DNA of 64,000 nt from Paraburkholderia graminis C4D1M (GTDB taxonomy: Bacteria > Pseudomonadota > Gammaproteobacteria > Burkholderiales > Burkholderiaceae), in contig NZ_ABLD01000017.1 in assembly GCF_000172415.1 (NCBI RefSeq), positions 1-64,000 on the forward strand. Direction: 5' to 3'. Positions within the stretch are counted from its first letter, which is position 1, and every line of letters starts with the position of its first letter. The position numbers and the translations under genes are program-made. Shown piece after piece: positions 52,021-59,882 of the stretch. The notes beneath the pieces were generated by a model. That model was not told the origin of the DNA, ran no database searches, and saw only the letters and a program-made list of their open reading frames with translations.

Positions 52021-53040
52021 ATGCGTAAATTTTTTCTTCCTGGCGTGACAGCCACGTTCGCCGCAGGCTTCGCTCTCGCCGCCGCGGCAGGCTTTTTTTC
52101 TCCCGCAGCCCGCGCCAACAACGTCATCGTGCTGAATTCCGCCGAAGCCACGCTGAGCCTCATCGACGAGACTACCCGCCAGGTTATCGGCACCGTGCCC
52201 ACGGGCAAGGAACCGCATCATCTGATGGTGACGCCGGATAATTCCTCGCTGATCGTCGCCAATTCGGTATCGAACAATCTGATGTTCGTCGACCCGAAGA
52301 CAGGGCAGGTCCAGCGCTGGGTCGAAAATATCGAAGATCCGTATCAGATCGGCTTCTCGCCTGACCGCAAATGGCTCGTCACGACGGGGCTGCGTCTCGA
52401 CCGTCTCGACATCTATCACTACGACGGTCAGAAGAACCAGATGGCGCTCGCGTCGCGTCTGCCGCTCGCGGTCATGCCGAGCCACATGGCGTTCACGAAC
52501 GACAGCAAGACGGTCTTCGTCACGCTGCAGGTGTCCGGCGAACTCGCCGCCATCGACCTGGCCACGCAAACGGTCAAGTGGAAGATGAAAGTCGGCAAGG
52601 TGCCGGCGGGCCTGTGGATGACGCCGGGCGAAAAGTATCTGCTGGTCGGCATGACCGGCGCGGATTACGTGGCCGTGGTCGACTGGCACACGCAGAAGAT
52701 CGTCAAGACGATCCATACCGGCAACGGCGCGCACAACTTCCGCTCGCTGGCGGACGGCAAGCACGTCGCGGTGTCGAACCGCGTCGCGAGCACGATCAGC
52801 ATCATCGACGAAGACTCGCTCACCAACGTCGGCGACATCACCGGTCTGATGCCCGGGCCCGACGACATGGAACTTTCCGCCGACAAGCGCTATCTCTGGG
52901 TAACGTTCCGCTTCGCGAAGCACGTCGGCATCATCGATCTGAGCACGCGCAAGCTGATCCAGACGATCGCCGTCGGCCGCTCGCCGCACGGCATCTATTT
53001 CTTTAATCGCGCGCCGGTCACAGCGCCCAACGGCGCGTGA
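52021..53040 (+). CDS. Exported YVTN beta-propeller protein
   Basis: A 339-residue protein with signal peptide (MRKFFLPGVTATFAAGFALA, cleaved near ARA-NN). The mature part is a seven-bladed propeller of YVTN-type repeats: RQVIGTVPTGKEPHHLMVTP, NSSLIVANSVSNNLMFVDP, KTVFVTLQVSGELAAIDL, RYLWVTFRFAKHVGIIDL and TIAVGRSPHGIYF. Such proteins occur near surface or cytochrome genes and often bind or shuttle ligands in the periplasm. Substrate unknown. The next gene is a sterol-desaturase-type enzyme in the same orientation. Confidence 0.85.
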   Translation: MRKFFLPGVTATFAAGFALAAAAGFFSPAARANNVIVLNSAEATLSLIDETTRQVIGTVPTGKEPHHLMVTPDNSSLIVANSVSNNLMFVDPKTGQVQRWVENIEDPYQIGFSPDRKWLVTTGLRLDRLDIYHYDGQKNQMALASRLPLAVMPSHMAFTNDSKTVFVTLQVSGELAAIDLATQTVKWKMKVGKVPAGLWMTPGEKYLLVGMTGADYVAVVDWHTQKIVKTIHTGNGAHNFRSLADGKHVAVSNRVASTISIIDEDSLTNVGDITGLMPGPDDMELSADKRYLWVTFRFAKHVGIIDLSTRKLIQTIAVGRSPHGIYFFNRAPVTAPNGA

Positions 53041-53151
53041 TAATGGAGCGAGCCATGCCGCGCCACGCCGCACGCGAGGCACGATACGCCCAGTACGCAG
53101 CGCAATACCCACGATAGCGAGCGGCAAACACAGAAGTAACCGACCAGCACC

Positions 53152-54153
53152 ATGTTCCATCTGATCTTCTCTTCGCTCGACAACTTCGTCTCCGCCGCGC
53201 AGACGTTGCTGTACGTCAACGTGGTGCAGCCGCTGCTGTTCCACTTCGATCTGATGGACTACGACGAAGACACCTACGACAGCCTTTACTGGGTGATCGT
53301 GGGCGTCCTCGAGGTGCTGGCCATGTATGCGATCCTGCGGCCGCTCGAGGCGCTGCGTCCGGTCGAGCAGTGGGACAACCGCAAGGCAGTGCGCGTCGAC
53401 GTGATCTACACGTGGATCGCGAAGCTCGGCATCCTGAACCTGTTTTTCTTCTTCGCGCTGCAGCCGTTTTTCGACAATGTGCAGGCGTGGCTGCGCCTGC
53501 ATAACATCTCCAATATCGAGTTCGACAACCTGTGGCCGGGCGTGACGACGCAGCCGCTCGTCACGTTCGTGATGTACCTGCTCGCGCTCGATTTCGCCGG
53601 TTACTGGTATCACCGCTGGCAACATCGCATCGGCGTGTGGTGGGAGCTGCACGCGGTGCACCACAGCCAGCAGCAAATGTCGCTGTGGGCCGACGACCGC
53701 AACCATCTGCTCGACGACCTGCTGCAAGCATCGTTCTTCGCGGTCATCGCGCTCGTGATCGGCGTGCCGCCGTCGCAGTTCGTCGTGCTGGTCGCGATTA
53801 CCAATCTTGCGCAGAGCGTGCAGCACGCGAATATCCGCCTGCATTTCGGCTGGCTGGGCGAGCGGCTGCTGGTGAGCCCGACGTTTCATCGGCGCCATCA
53901 TGCGATCGGTTACGGTCACGAGGGCCTGAAGTACGGCTGCAACTTCGGCGTGCTGTTTCCGTGGTGGGACATGCTGTTTCGTAGCGTGTCGTGGAGCCGC
54001 GAGATGGAGCCGACCGGCATCAGCGACCAGTTGCAGGGTCGCGCGTACGGCGAAGGCTTCTGGGCGCAGCACTGGCTCGCTTTCGTGCGCATCGGCCGGC
54101 GTCTGAGCGCACGGCGCGGCAATCGGGACGAGGGCGGCGCCACCGCGGTCTGA
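53152..54153 (+). CDS. Sterol desaturase / fatty acid hydroxylase family membrane protein
   Basis: A 333-residue membrane enzyme with several hydrophobic helices and the three histidine boxes of the family: HRWQH, HAVHHS and HRRHH (with a further His in GYGHEG), which bind a di-iron centre. These enzymes hydroxylate or desaturate lipids or related compounds at the membrane. Substrate cannot be inferred. ATG 53152 lies 111 bp after the propeller gene; the two may be cotranscribed. Confidence 0.87.
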   Translation: MFHLIFSSLDNFVSAAQTLLYVNVVQPLLFHFDLMDYDEDTYDSLYWVIVGVLEVLAMYAILRPLEALRPVEQWDNRKAVRVDVIYTWIAKLGILNLFFFFALQPFFDNVQAWLRLHNISNIEFDNLWPGVTTQPLVTFVMYLLALDFAGYWYHRWQHRIGVWWELHAVHHSQQQMSLWADDRNHLLDDLLQASFFAVIALVIGVPPSQFVVLVAITNLAQSVQHANIRLHFGWLGERLLVSPTFHRRHHAIGYGHEGLKYGCNFGVLFPWWDMLFRSVSWSREMEPTGISDQLQGRAYGEGFWAQHWLAFVRIGRRLSARRGNRDEGGATAV

Positions 54154-54164
54154 GCCTGACTGAC

Positions 54165-54208
54165 TTCGTTCTTCAATCGTCCTCCATTCGTTCTTCAATC
54201 GTCCTCCA
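54165..54208. repeat. 22-bp perfect tandem repeat
   Basis: A 22-bp unit at 54165-54186 (begins TTCGTTCTTC, ends TCCTCCA) is followed by an identical copy at 54187-54208 and the first few bases of a third. It lies in the 194-bp gap before the EI24-type gene. Confidence 0.8.
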
Positions 54209-54347
54209 TTCGTTGTCCATCCACCGCCGGTCTCCCCGGCGGCCCGTCGCGTGGTTTATGCTGTCCACGTTTGCGCGCACGGTCTACGTTCAGTGACCGC
54301 CGCGCCGCTCCATCATTTCACCGTTGCACTCACCGGCACTGGCTCGC

Positions 54348-55181
54348 ATGAATGACCTTTTGCGCTCGTTCGGGCGCGCGCTCGCAAGCGCGCTCCACCC
54401 GCGCATGCTCTGGCTGACCTTCATGCCGTTCGTCGCGGCGACGGTCGGCTGGGGCGTGATCCTGTGGTTTAGCTGGCAGACGCTGATCGGCGCGACCCGC
54501 GGCTGGCTCGAAGGCTGGTCGTTCACCGTCACGCTTTACCATCTGTTCGACTCGCTCGGCTTTTCCGGGCTGCACGCGGCCATCGCGCCGTTCCTGGTTG
54601 TAGCGATGACGATCCCGCTCATCGTCGTCACCGTACTGCTGCTGATCGCCACGCTGTCGATGCCGGCCGTCATCCGCTTCCTGTCGACGCGCCAGTTTCC
54701 CGGCCTGGAAATGCGCCGCGGCGGAACGTGGTACGGCAGCCTTGGCCAGGCGCTCTGGACGACGCTGGTATGTCTCGTGCTGCTGATCGTGACGCTGCCG
54801 CTGTGGCTCGTGCCGCCGTTTTTCGCGCTGATTCCGCCGCTGCTGTGGGGCTGGCTGACCTACCGCGTGATGACGTACGACGCGCTCGCACTGCACGCCA
54901 CGCGCGATGAGCGGCGTGCGCTCGTGCGGCGTTTCCGCTTGCCGCTGCTTTTGATCGGCGTTGCGAGCGGTCTGATGGGGTCGCTGCCGACGCTGCTGTG
55001 GGCGTCGTCCGTGTGGCTTCTGGTGCTGTTTCCGGTCATCACCGCGGTGACGATCTGGATTTACGCGTTCATCCTCGTGTTTTCGGCGCTGTGGTTCGGC
55101 TACTACTGTCTGCGGGCGCTGCAACGCATGCGCGCGGACGAGGCCGGCGGCGTGCGGCACGCGGCCCCGGTTCCTTATTGA
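54348..55181 (+). CDS. EI24/CysZ-like membrane protein
   Basis: A 277-residue protein with about six transmembrane segments, matching the EI24-domain layout (GRALASALHPRMLWLTFMPF, a GGTWYGSLGQALWTTLVC segment, then PLWLVPPFFALIPPLLWGWL). Bacterial members include CysZ, a sulfate permease, but similarity to true CysZ is not clear. Start ATG 54348 chosen over 54324 because the hydrophobic core begins soon after and fits the family. Function uncertain. Confidence 0.75.
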   Translation: MNDLLRSFGRALASALHPRMLWLTFMPFVAATVGWGVILWFSWQTLIGATRGWLEGWSFTVTLYHLFDSLGFSGLHAAIAPFLVVAMTIPLIVVTVLLLIATLSMPAVIRFLSTRQFPGLEMRRGGTWYGSLGQALWTTLVCLVLLIVTLPLWLVPPFFALIPPLLWGWLTYRVMTYDALALHATRDERRALVRRFRLPLLLIGVASGLMGSLPTLLWASSVWLLVLFPVITAVTIWIYAFILVFSALWFGYYCLRALQRMRADEAGGVRHAAPVPY

Positions 55182-55211
55182 TCAACGAACGAGATAACCA
55201 AAGAGGCGGCA

Positions 55212-56039
55212 ATGGCATTTGGCGTCATCATCATCGGCGATGAAATCCTGTCGGGCAGACGCGTCGACAAGCATTTGCCGAAAGTCATCGAACTGCTCGG
55301 CGCGCGCGGCTTGTCGCTTGGCTGGGCGGAGTACATCGGCGACGACCCGCAGCGCATCACGGCCACGCTGCGGCGTACTTTCGACTCGGGCGACATCGTG
55401 TTTTCGACGGGCGGCATCGGCGCGACGCCGGACGATCACACGCGTCAATGCGCGGCGGCCGCGCTCGGCGTGCCGCTGCAACTGCATCCGGAAGCGCAGA
55501 AGCTGATTCAGGAGCGCATCCGCGACATGTACCCGGCAACGGCCGCGACGCCGCTCGACCTGAACTCGCCGGAGAATCTGCATCGGCTGAATATGGGCAC
55601 GTATCCGCAAGGCGCGGCGATCATTCCGAACGGCTACAACAAGATTCCGGGCTTCTCGATCCGCGAGCACTACTTCGTGCCGGGCTTTCCGGTCATGGCC
55701 TGGCCGATGATCGAATGGGTGTTGGACACGCACTACGCGCATCTGCATCACGCGATGCCGCACGCGGAAAAATCGCTGCTCGTGTTCGAGTTGCCCGAGT
55801 CGCGTTTAACGCCGCTGATGGAGAAGATCGAGCGCGATTTCCCCGGCGTGCGCGTGTTCAGTCTGCCGAGCGTGGGCGACGCCGAGCGTGGCGGCGTCTA
55901 TGCGCGCCATCACATCGATCTCGGCGTGAAGGGCGAGCCGGAAGCGGTGGCGGCGGCGTTCGTCAAGCTACGCGAGGGCGTGCATCTGCTTGGCGGCGAT
56001 ATTGTCGAGCACGAGGCGGCGGGAAAGCCTCGTGCGTGA
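55212..56039 (+). CDS. CinA/MoaB-type molybdopterin-binding (MoCF) domain protein
   Basis: A 275-residue protein with the MoCF-biosynthesis domain of competence/damage-inducible CinA: IIIGDEILSGRRVDKHLPKV, DIVFSTGGIGATPDDHTRQC and PNGYNKIPGFSIREHYFVPG. It lacks the C-terminal CinA nicotinamide-nucleotide deamidase domain, so it is a short CinA-type variant. The name does not imply a proven role in competence. Follows the membrane-protein gene by 30 bp; AAGAGGC before its ATG. Confidence 0.87.
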   Translation: MAFGVIIIGDEILSGRRVDKHLPKVIELLGARGLSLGWAEYIGDDPQRITATLRRTFDSGDIVFSTGGIGATPDDHTRQCAAAALGVPLQLHPEAQKLIQERIRDMYPATAATPLDLNSPENLHRLNMGTYPQGAAIIPNGYNKIPGFSIREHYFVPGFPVMAWPMIEWVLDTHYAHLHHAMPHAEKSLLVFELPESRLTPLMEKIERDFPGVRVFSLPSVGDAERGGVYARHHIDLGVKGEPEAVAAAFVKLREGVHLLGGDIVEHEAAGKPRA

Positions 56040-56229
56040 TGTCTGCCTTGTTGACGCGCGATTCAACGGTGAGGCGTGCGCGAGTGGCCGGCTAATAGCG
56101 GCGATAGTAGCGGGCTAGCGGTCGGTTCGCGACCGGCTGGCTCCCGACCGGCGGTTCACAGGCCCGCAGCTCTGTACCGGACGCTTTACTCCCCGCTTCA
56201 ATACGCCGCCCCAGCGCCCTCACGCACCC

Positions 56230-56694
56230 TCACGCGCCAATCCACGGCAAGCCGCGGAAGCACCAGCCCGACACCGTCTTGCGATGTCCCTGGCCGTCCT
56301 TGTCGCCTTCGAAGCCTTCCAGCAGGTCATAAGCCTTCGTGAAGCCCGCCTGCGCCGCGGCGATCGCCGCGAGCTTGGAGCGCGCGGCGCTGCGGCACAA
56401 AAACAGCACCGGCGTATCGGGCGACGCCACGTCGCTCAATTGATGCAGGAATTCCTGATTCGGCACGGCGCCCGGATAGCGCGTCCATTCGACGTGCGCA
56501 TACTGTCCGTCGCCGATCACGGGCCGGCCGACCCAGTCGAGTTCGGCGCGCGTGCGCACATCGACGAGACGCGCGCCCGTGTCGAGCTGCAGCAGTTCGA
56601 ACGCCTCGGCCGGCGACAGCGCGCCGGCGTAAGGCAACTGGCTTTCGGTGCGGCGTTTGTCCGCCTGCGCATACAACTGTTCGAGGGTAGTCAT
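56230..56694 (-). CDS. Rhodanese-like sulfurtransferase
   Basis: A 154-residue single rhodanese domain. GARLVDVRTRAELDWVGRPV and VLFLCRSAARSKLAAIAAAQ contain the family's conserved features, with the catalytic Cys in CRSAARS. Such enzymes move sulfane sulfur as a persulfide. The end (SGWCFRGLPWIGA) carries a second Cys. Transcribed toward the CinA-like gene, monocistronic as far as visible. Confidence 0.88.
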   Translation of the reverse strand: MTTLEQLYAQADKRRTESQLPYAGALSPAEAFELLQLDTGARLVDVRTRAELDWVGRPVIGDGQYAHVEWTRYPGAVPNQEFLHQLSDVASPDTPVLFLCRSAARSKLAAIAAAQAGFTKAYDLLEGFEGDKDGQGHRKTVSGWCFRGLPWIGA

Positions 56695-56807
56695 GCGTTG
56701 GTCTCCTTGATCAAGTGACCATTCTAGCGCGGCGCTTTGGGCCCGCGCGGGCGCTGGACGACCTGCAATCCGAGGCGACGCGCACGCTGCAACCGCTCGC
56801 CCTTAAA

Positions 56808-56833
56808 TGGTGCAAAATGCCGCATATGCACCA
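56808..56833. promoter_or_regulatory. TGGTGCA...TGCACCA palindrome, possible enhancer site
   Basis: TGGTGCA (56808-56814) and TGCACCA (56827-56833) form an exact inverted repeat with 12 bases between, and an inner ATGC-C-GCAT palindrome. The half-sites match NtrC recognition sequence, but canonical sites have the halves in the order TGCACC-N3-4-TGGTGCA. It is 150 bp upstream of the sigma-54 promoter, a usual enhancer distance. Confidence 0.45.
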
Positions 56834-56982
56834 AACTCGTTCCGCGACAGCGGCCACTCCGCACCCGCGCCTCATTTTGGTGCTAACGAAAACCATCGAA
56901 TTTTAGGGCTGCATATCCCCCGGTGCGCGAATTCCCCGCCGACGCGCGCACTGTCAGCACGCGCGCCGTCTTGGCGCATACA

Positions 56983-56998
56983 TGGCACAGTTGCTGCT
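56983..56998 (+). promoter_or_regulatory. Sigma-54 promoter of glnA
   Basis: TGGCACAGTTGCTGCT has GG at -24 and GC at -12 separated by exactly 10 bases, matching the sigma-54 consensus. The start point would be near 57010, about 125 bases before the glnA ATG. Nitrogen-regulated sigma-54 control of glnA through NtrC is well established in proteobacteria, and the ntrBC genes follow directly. Confidence 0.75.
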
Positions 56999-57133
56999 TT
57001 AGTCAGGCCGATCGATCAGCAACGGCTAATTTTCACATTCGCTCTTCACAATTGAGGGTGGACGCGCCGGGACGGGTCAGCTAGATTGGGCGGCGGCTGA
57101 AATCCGCCGAATTCGTTAATCAGGAGATAGGTT

Positions 57134-58549
57134 ATGAGTAAATCCGTGGCCGACGTCGTTCAACTCGTCAAAGACGAAGACGTCAAGTTTGTCGACTTCC
57201 GTTTCACCGACACGCGCGGCAAAGAGCAACACGTTTCGGTGCCGGTGTCGGCATTCGATGAAGACAAGTTCGAAAGCGGCCATGCGTTTGACGGTTCGTC
57301 GATTGCCGGTTGGAAGGGCATCGAAGCATCGGACATGTTGCTGGTCCCGGACGCAAACACCGCCTTCATCGACCCGTTCTATGAAGAGTCCACGCTCGTT
57401 CTGACTTGCGACGTCGTCGAACCGGCTGACGGCAAGGGCTACGAACGCGACCCGCGTTCGCTGGCAAAGCGCGCCGAAGCCTATCTGAAGAGCTCGGGTC
57501 TCGGCGACACGGCATTCTTCGGTCCGGAACCGGAATTCTTCATTTTCGACTCGGTCCGGTGGAACACGGACCAGTCGGGCTGCTTCGTCAAGATCGGTTC
57601 GGAAGAAGCACCGTGGTCGTCGTCGAAGGAATTCGAAGGCGGCAACACCGGCCACCGTCCGGGCACGAAGGGCGGCTATTTCCCGGTCGCTCCGGTCGAC
57701 ACGTTCCAGGACATCCGCTCGGAAATGTGTCTGCTGCTCGAACAGATCGGCATTCCGGTCGAAGTGCACCACCACGAAGTCGCGGGCCAGGGCCAGAATG
57801 AAATCGGCACCAAGTTCTCGACGCTCGTGCAACGCGCCGACTGGCTGCAGCAGATGAAGTACATCATCCAGAACGTCGCGCACACGTACGGCAAGACGGC
57901 TACGTTCATGCCGAAGCCGATCGTCGGCGATAACGGTTCGGGCATGCACGTTCACCAGTCGATCTGGAAGGACGGCCAGAACCTGTTCGCGGGCAACGGC
58001 TACGCAGGTCTGTCGGAATTCGCGCTGTTCTACATCGGCGGCATCATCAAGCATGCTCGCGCGCTGAACGCGATCACGAACCCGTCGACGAACTCGTACA
58101 AGCGTCTCGTGCCGCACTTCGAAGCACCGGTCAAGCTGGCTTACTCGGCGCGCAACCGTTCGGCATCGATCCGTATTCCGCACGTGTCGAACCCGAAGGG
58201 CCGCCGTATCGAAACGCGTTTCCCGGACCCGATGGCGAATCCGTACCTGTGCTTCTCCGCGCTGATGATGGCGGGTCTGGACGGCGTGCAGAACAAGATT
58301 CATCCGGGCGAAGCCGCCGACAAGAACCTGTACGACCTGCCGCCGGAAGAGGATGCAAAGATCCCGACCGTGTGTGCCGGCCTCGACCAGGCTCTGGACG
58401 CGCTCGACGGCGACCGCGAGTTCCTGACGCGCGGCGGCGTGTTCACGGATTCGATGCTCGACGCGTACATCGAACTGAAGACGAACGAGTTGCAACGTTA
58501 TCGTCAGTCGGTGCACCCGATCGAATTCGAAATGTACTACTCGCTGTAA
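57134..58549 (+). CDS. glnA: Glutamine synthetase type I
   Basis: A 471-residue enzyme making glutamine from glutamate and ammonia with ATP. Conserved motifs: FDGSSIAGWKGIEASDM, FFGPEPEFFIFD, GNGYAGLSEFALFYIGG and the adenylylation loop with NLYDLPPEE (Tyr near residue 399), so activity is set by adenylylation as in the GSI-beta class. AGGAG precedes the ATG at 57134. A sigma-54 promoter lies upstream; terminators follow. NtrB and NtrC next door control it in response to nitrogen. Confidence 0.97.
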   Translation: MSKSVADVVQLVKDEDVKFVDFRFTDTRGKEQHVSVPVSAFDEDKFESGHAFDGSSIAGWKGIEASDMLLVPDANTAFIDPFYEESTLVLTCDVVEPADGKGYERDPRSLAKRAEAYLKSSGLGDTAFFGPEPEFFIFDSVRWNTDQSGCFVKIGSEEAPWSSSKEFEGGNTGHRPGTKGGYFPVAPVDTFQDIRSEMCLLLEQIGIPVEVHHHEVAGQGQNEIGTKFSTLVQRADWLQQMKYIIQNVAHTYGKTATFMPKPIVGDNGSGMHVHQSIWKDGQNLFAGNGYAGLSEFALFYIGGIIKHARALNAITNPSTNSYKRLVPHFEAPVKLAYSARNRSASIRIPHVSNPKGRRIETRFPDPMANPYLCFSALMMAGLDGVQNKIHPGEAADKNLYDLPPEEDAKIPTVCAGLDQALDALDGDREFLTRGGVFTDSMLDAYIELKTNELQRYRQSVHPIEFEMYYSL

Positions 58550-58558
58550 GCGGCAATG

Positions 58559-58589
58559 GCGCTTCGCCCGTCGAATGGCGAAGCGCTTT
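58559..58589 (+). terminator. First hairpin after glnA
   Basis: GCGCTTCGCC, loop of eight bases, GGCGAAGCGC, then TTT (58587-58589). Lies 10 bp past the glnA stop. A partial terminator or mRNA-stabilising hairpin. Confidence 0.65.
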
Positions 58590-58615
58590 GTCCGACGCTC
58601 GCGATCGGTCACGAA

Positions 58616-58639
58616 GGGACGGCGGCGCCGTCCCTTTTT
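58616..58639 (+). terminator. Intrinsic terminator between glnA and ntrB
   Basis: GGGACGGC (58616-58623), loop GGC, GCCGTCCC (58627-58634), then TTTTT (58635-58639). Strong stem with T-run. It should separate most glnA transcription from ntrBC, leaving read-through or a weak ntrB promoter to express them. Confidence 0.8.
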
Positions 58640-58692
58640 CATTCGACCGGACGCAGCGGTTTGCCACCATCTCCTATCGGCCAGACTGCAAG

Positions 58693-59835
58693 ATGGTTCT
58701 AAAGAATCTGATCAAGGCGAGAAAAGGGCACGTCGACACGCTGTCCGACGACGCACAGCTCGTCGCGTCCGGACTGTTGCCGGGCTTCGAGGCGTTGCCC
58801 ACCGTCGTGCTGATACTCGAGAAGCGCACGCTGCGTGTCGCGTTTGCGAACCCGTCGGCGGAGTCGATGCTCGAGCTTTCGCGCCGGCAACTCACGCAGA
58901 TGGCGTGGCCGGACATCTTCTCGAATGCCGACGAACTCGTCGCCACCATCACGTCGATCGCCGCTCACCGTTTTCACGCGACGCATCTCGATGCCGTGCT
59001 CGAGCGGCCCGCTCACGAGCCGCTGCATGTCCACGCGATCGTCGGCTTTCTGGAAAGCGCGCAAGACTACGTGCTGCTCGAACTGTTCGAGAACGAGCGG
59101 CATTTGCGCAGCGACCGCGAGGAGCGCATCAACGACCTCACGGCCGTCAACAAACAGTTGATCCGCAATCTCGCGCACGAAATCAAGAATCCGCTCGGCG
59201 GGATTCGCGGCGCGGCGCAACTGCTCGAATTCGAACTGGGCGAGCGTCAGCGCGACGAGTTGCGCGAGTACACGCAGGTCATCATCAAGGAATCGGACCG
59301 GCTGCAAACGCTGGTCGACCGCTTGCTCGAGCCGCACCGGCATCCGCATATTGTCGGCGACGTGAATATTCACGAAGTGTGCGAGCGCGTGCGTCAGGTG
59401 ATTCTCGCGGAGTTTCCGCGCGGCCTCACGATCGAGCGCGATTACGACGTCAGCGTGCCGGACCTGCGCGGCGACAAGGAGCAACTGATCCAGGCGCTTC
59501 TGAACATCGTGCGCAATGCGGCAGAGGCATTGCGCGAACGCATCTCGCAAGGCGACGCGCGCATCGAATTGCGCACGCGCATTGCACGCAAGATCACGGT
59601 GTCGAAACGCTTATGTAAGCTGGCACTGGACTTGCATATCATCGACAACGGCCCCGGCATTCCCGAGGACATTCGTGACCGCATCTTCTATCCGCTCGTA
59701 TCGGGGCGCGAGGACGGCAGCGGTCTCGGTCTGACGCTCGCGCAGACGTTCGTGCAACAACACGACGGTCTGATCGAAGTGGAAAGCCGGCCCGGCCACA
59801 CCGAGTTTCAGATTCTGCTGCCGCTCGACTACTGA
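58693..59835 (+). CDS. ntrB: Nitrogen regulation sensor histidine kinase NtrB
   Basis: A 380-residue kinase/phosphatase for NtrC. N-terminal PAS-like domain (about residues 25-135), then the H-box LIRNLAHEIKNPLGGIRGAA with phosphorylated H162, N-box NIVRNAAEAL, and ATP motifs DNGPGIPED and GREDGSGLGLTLAQ. No membrane segment, as expected for a PII-controlled cytosolic sensor. Start at 58693 (MVLKNLIKARKGH) chosen because upstream frame reads into the glnA terminator region. Followed 47 bp later by ntrC. Confidence 0.95.
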   Translation: MVLKNLIKARKGHVDTLSDDAQLVASGLLPGFEALPTVVLILEKRTLRVAFANPSAESMLELSRRQLTQMAWPDIFSNADELVATITSIAAHRFHATHLDAVLERPAHEPLHVHAIVGFLESAQDYVLLELFENERHLRSDREERINDLTAVNKQLIRNLAHEIKNPLGGIRGAAQLLEFELGERQRDELREYTQVIIKESDRLQTLVDRLLEPHRHPHIVGDVNIHEVCERVRQVILAEFPRGLTIERDYDVSVPDLRGDKEQLIQALLNIVRNAAEALRERISQGDARIELRTRIARKITVSKRLCKLALDLHIIDNGPGIPEDIRDRIFYPLVSGREDGSGLGLTLAQTFVQQHDGLIEVESRPGHTEFQILLPLDY

Positions 59836-59882
59836 CACGCCTTCGCACATCGCAGGCATCTCAAGACTTCTGACAGACCTAT

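Larger units (their letters stand above)
56695..57133. promoter_or_regulatory. Regulatory region upstream of glnA
   Basis: 439 bp between divergent rhodanese and glnA. It holds a good sigma-54 promoter at 56983-56998 and TGGTGC-type palindromic sequences at 56808-56833 and 56878-56884, which could be NtrC enhancer sites, though their spacing is not that of the standard NtrC dyad. Confidence 0.6.

Noticed and set aside
56117..56136. CGGTCG-GTTCG-CGACCG hairpin after the CinA-like gene
   Set aside because: Short stem without T-run, in GC-rich DNA where such hairpins are common; not called as a terminator.
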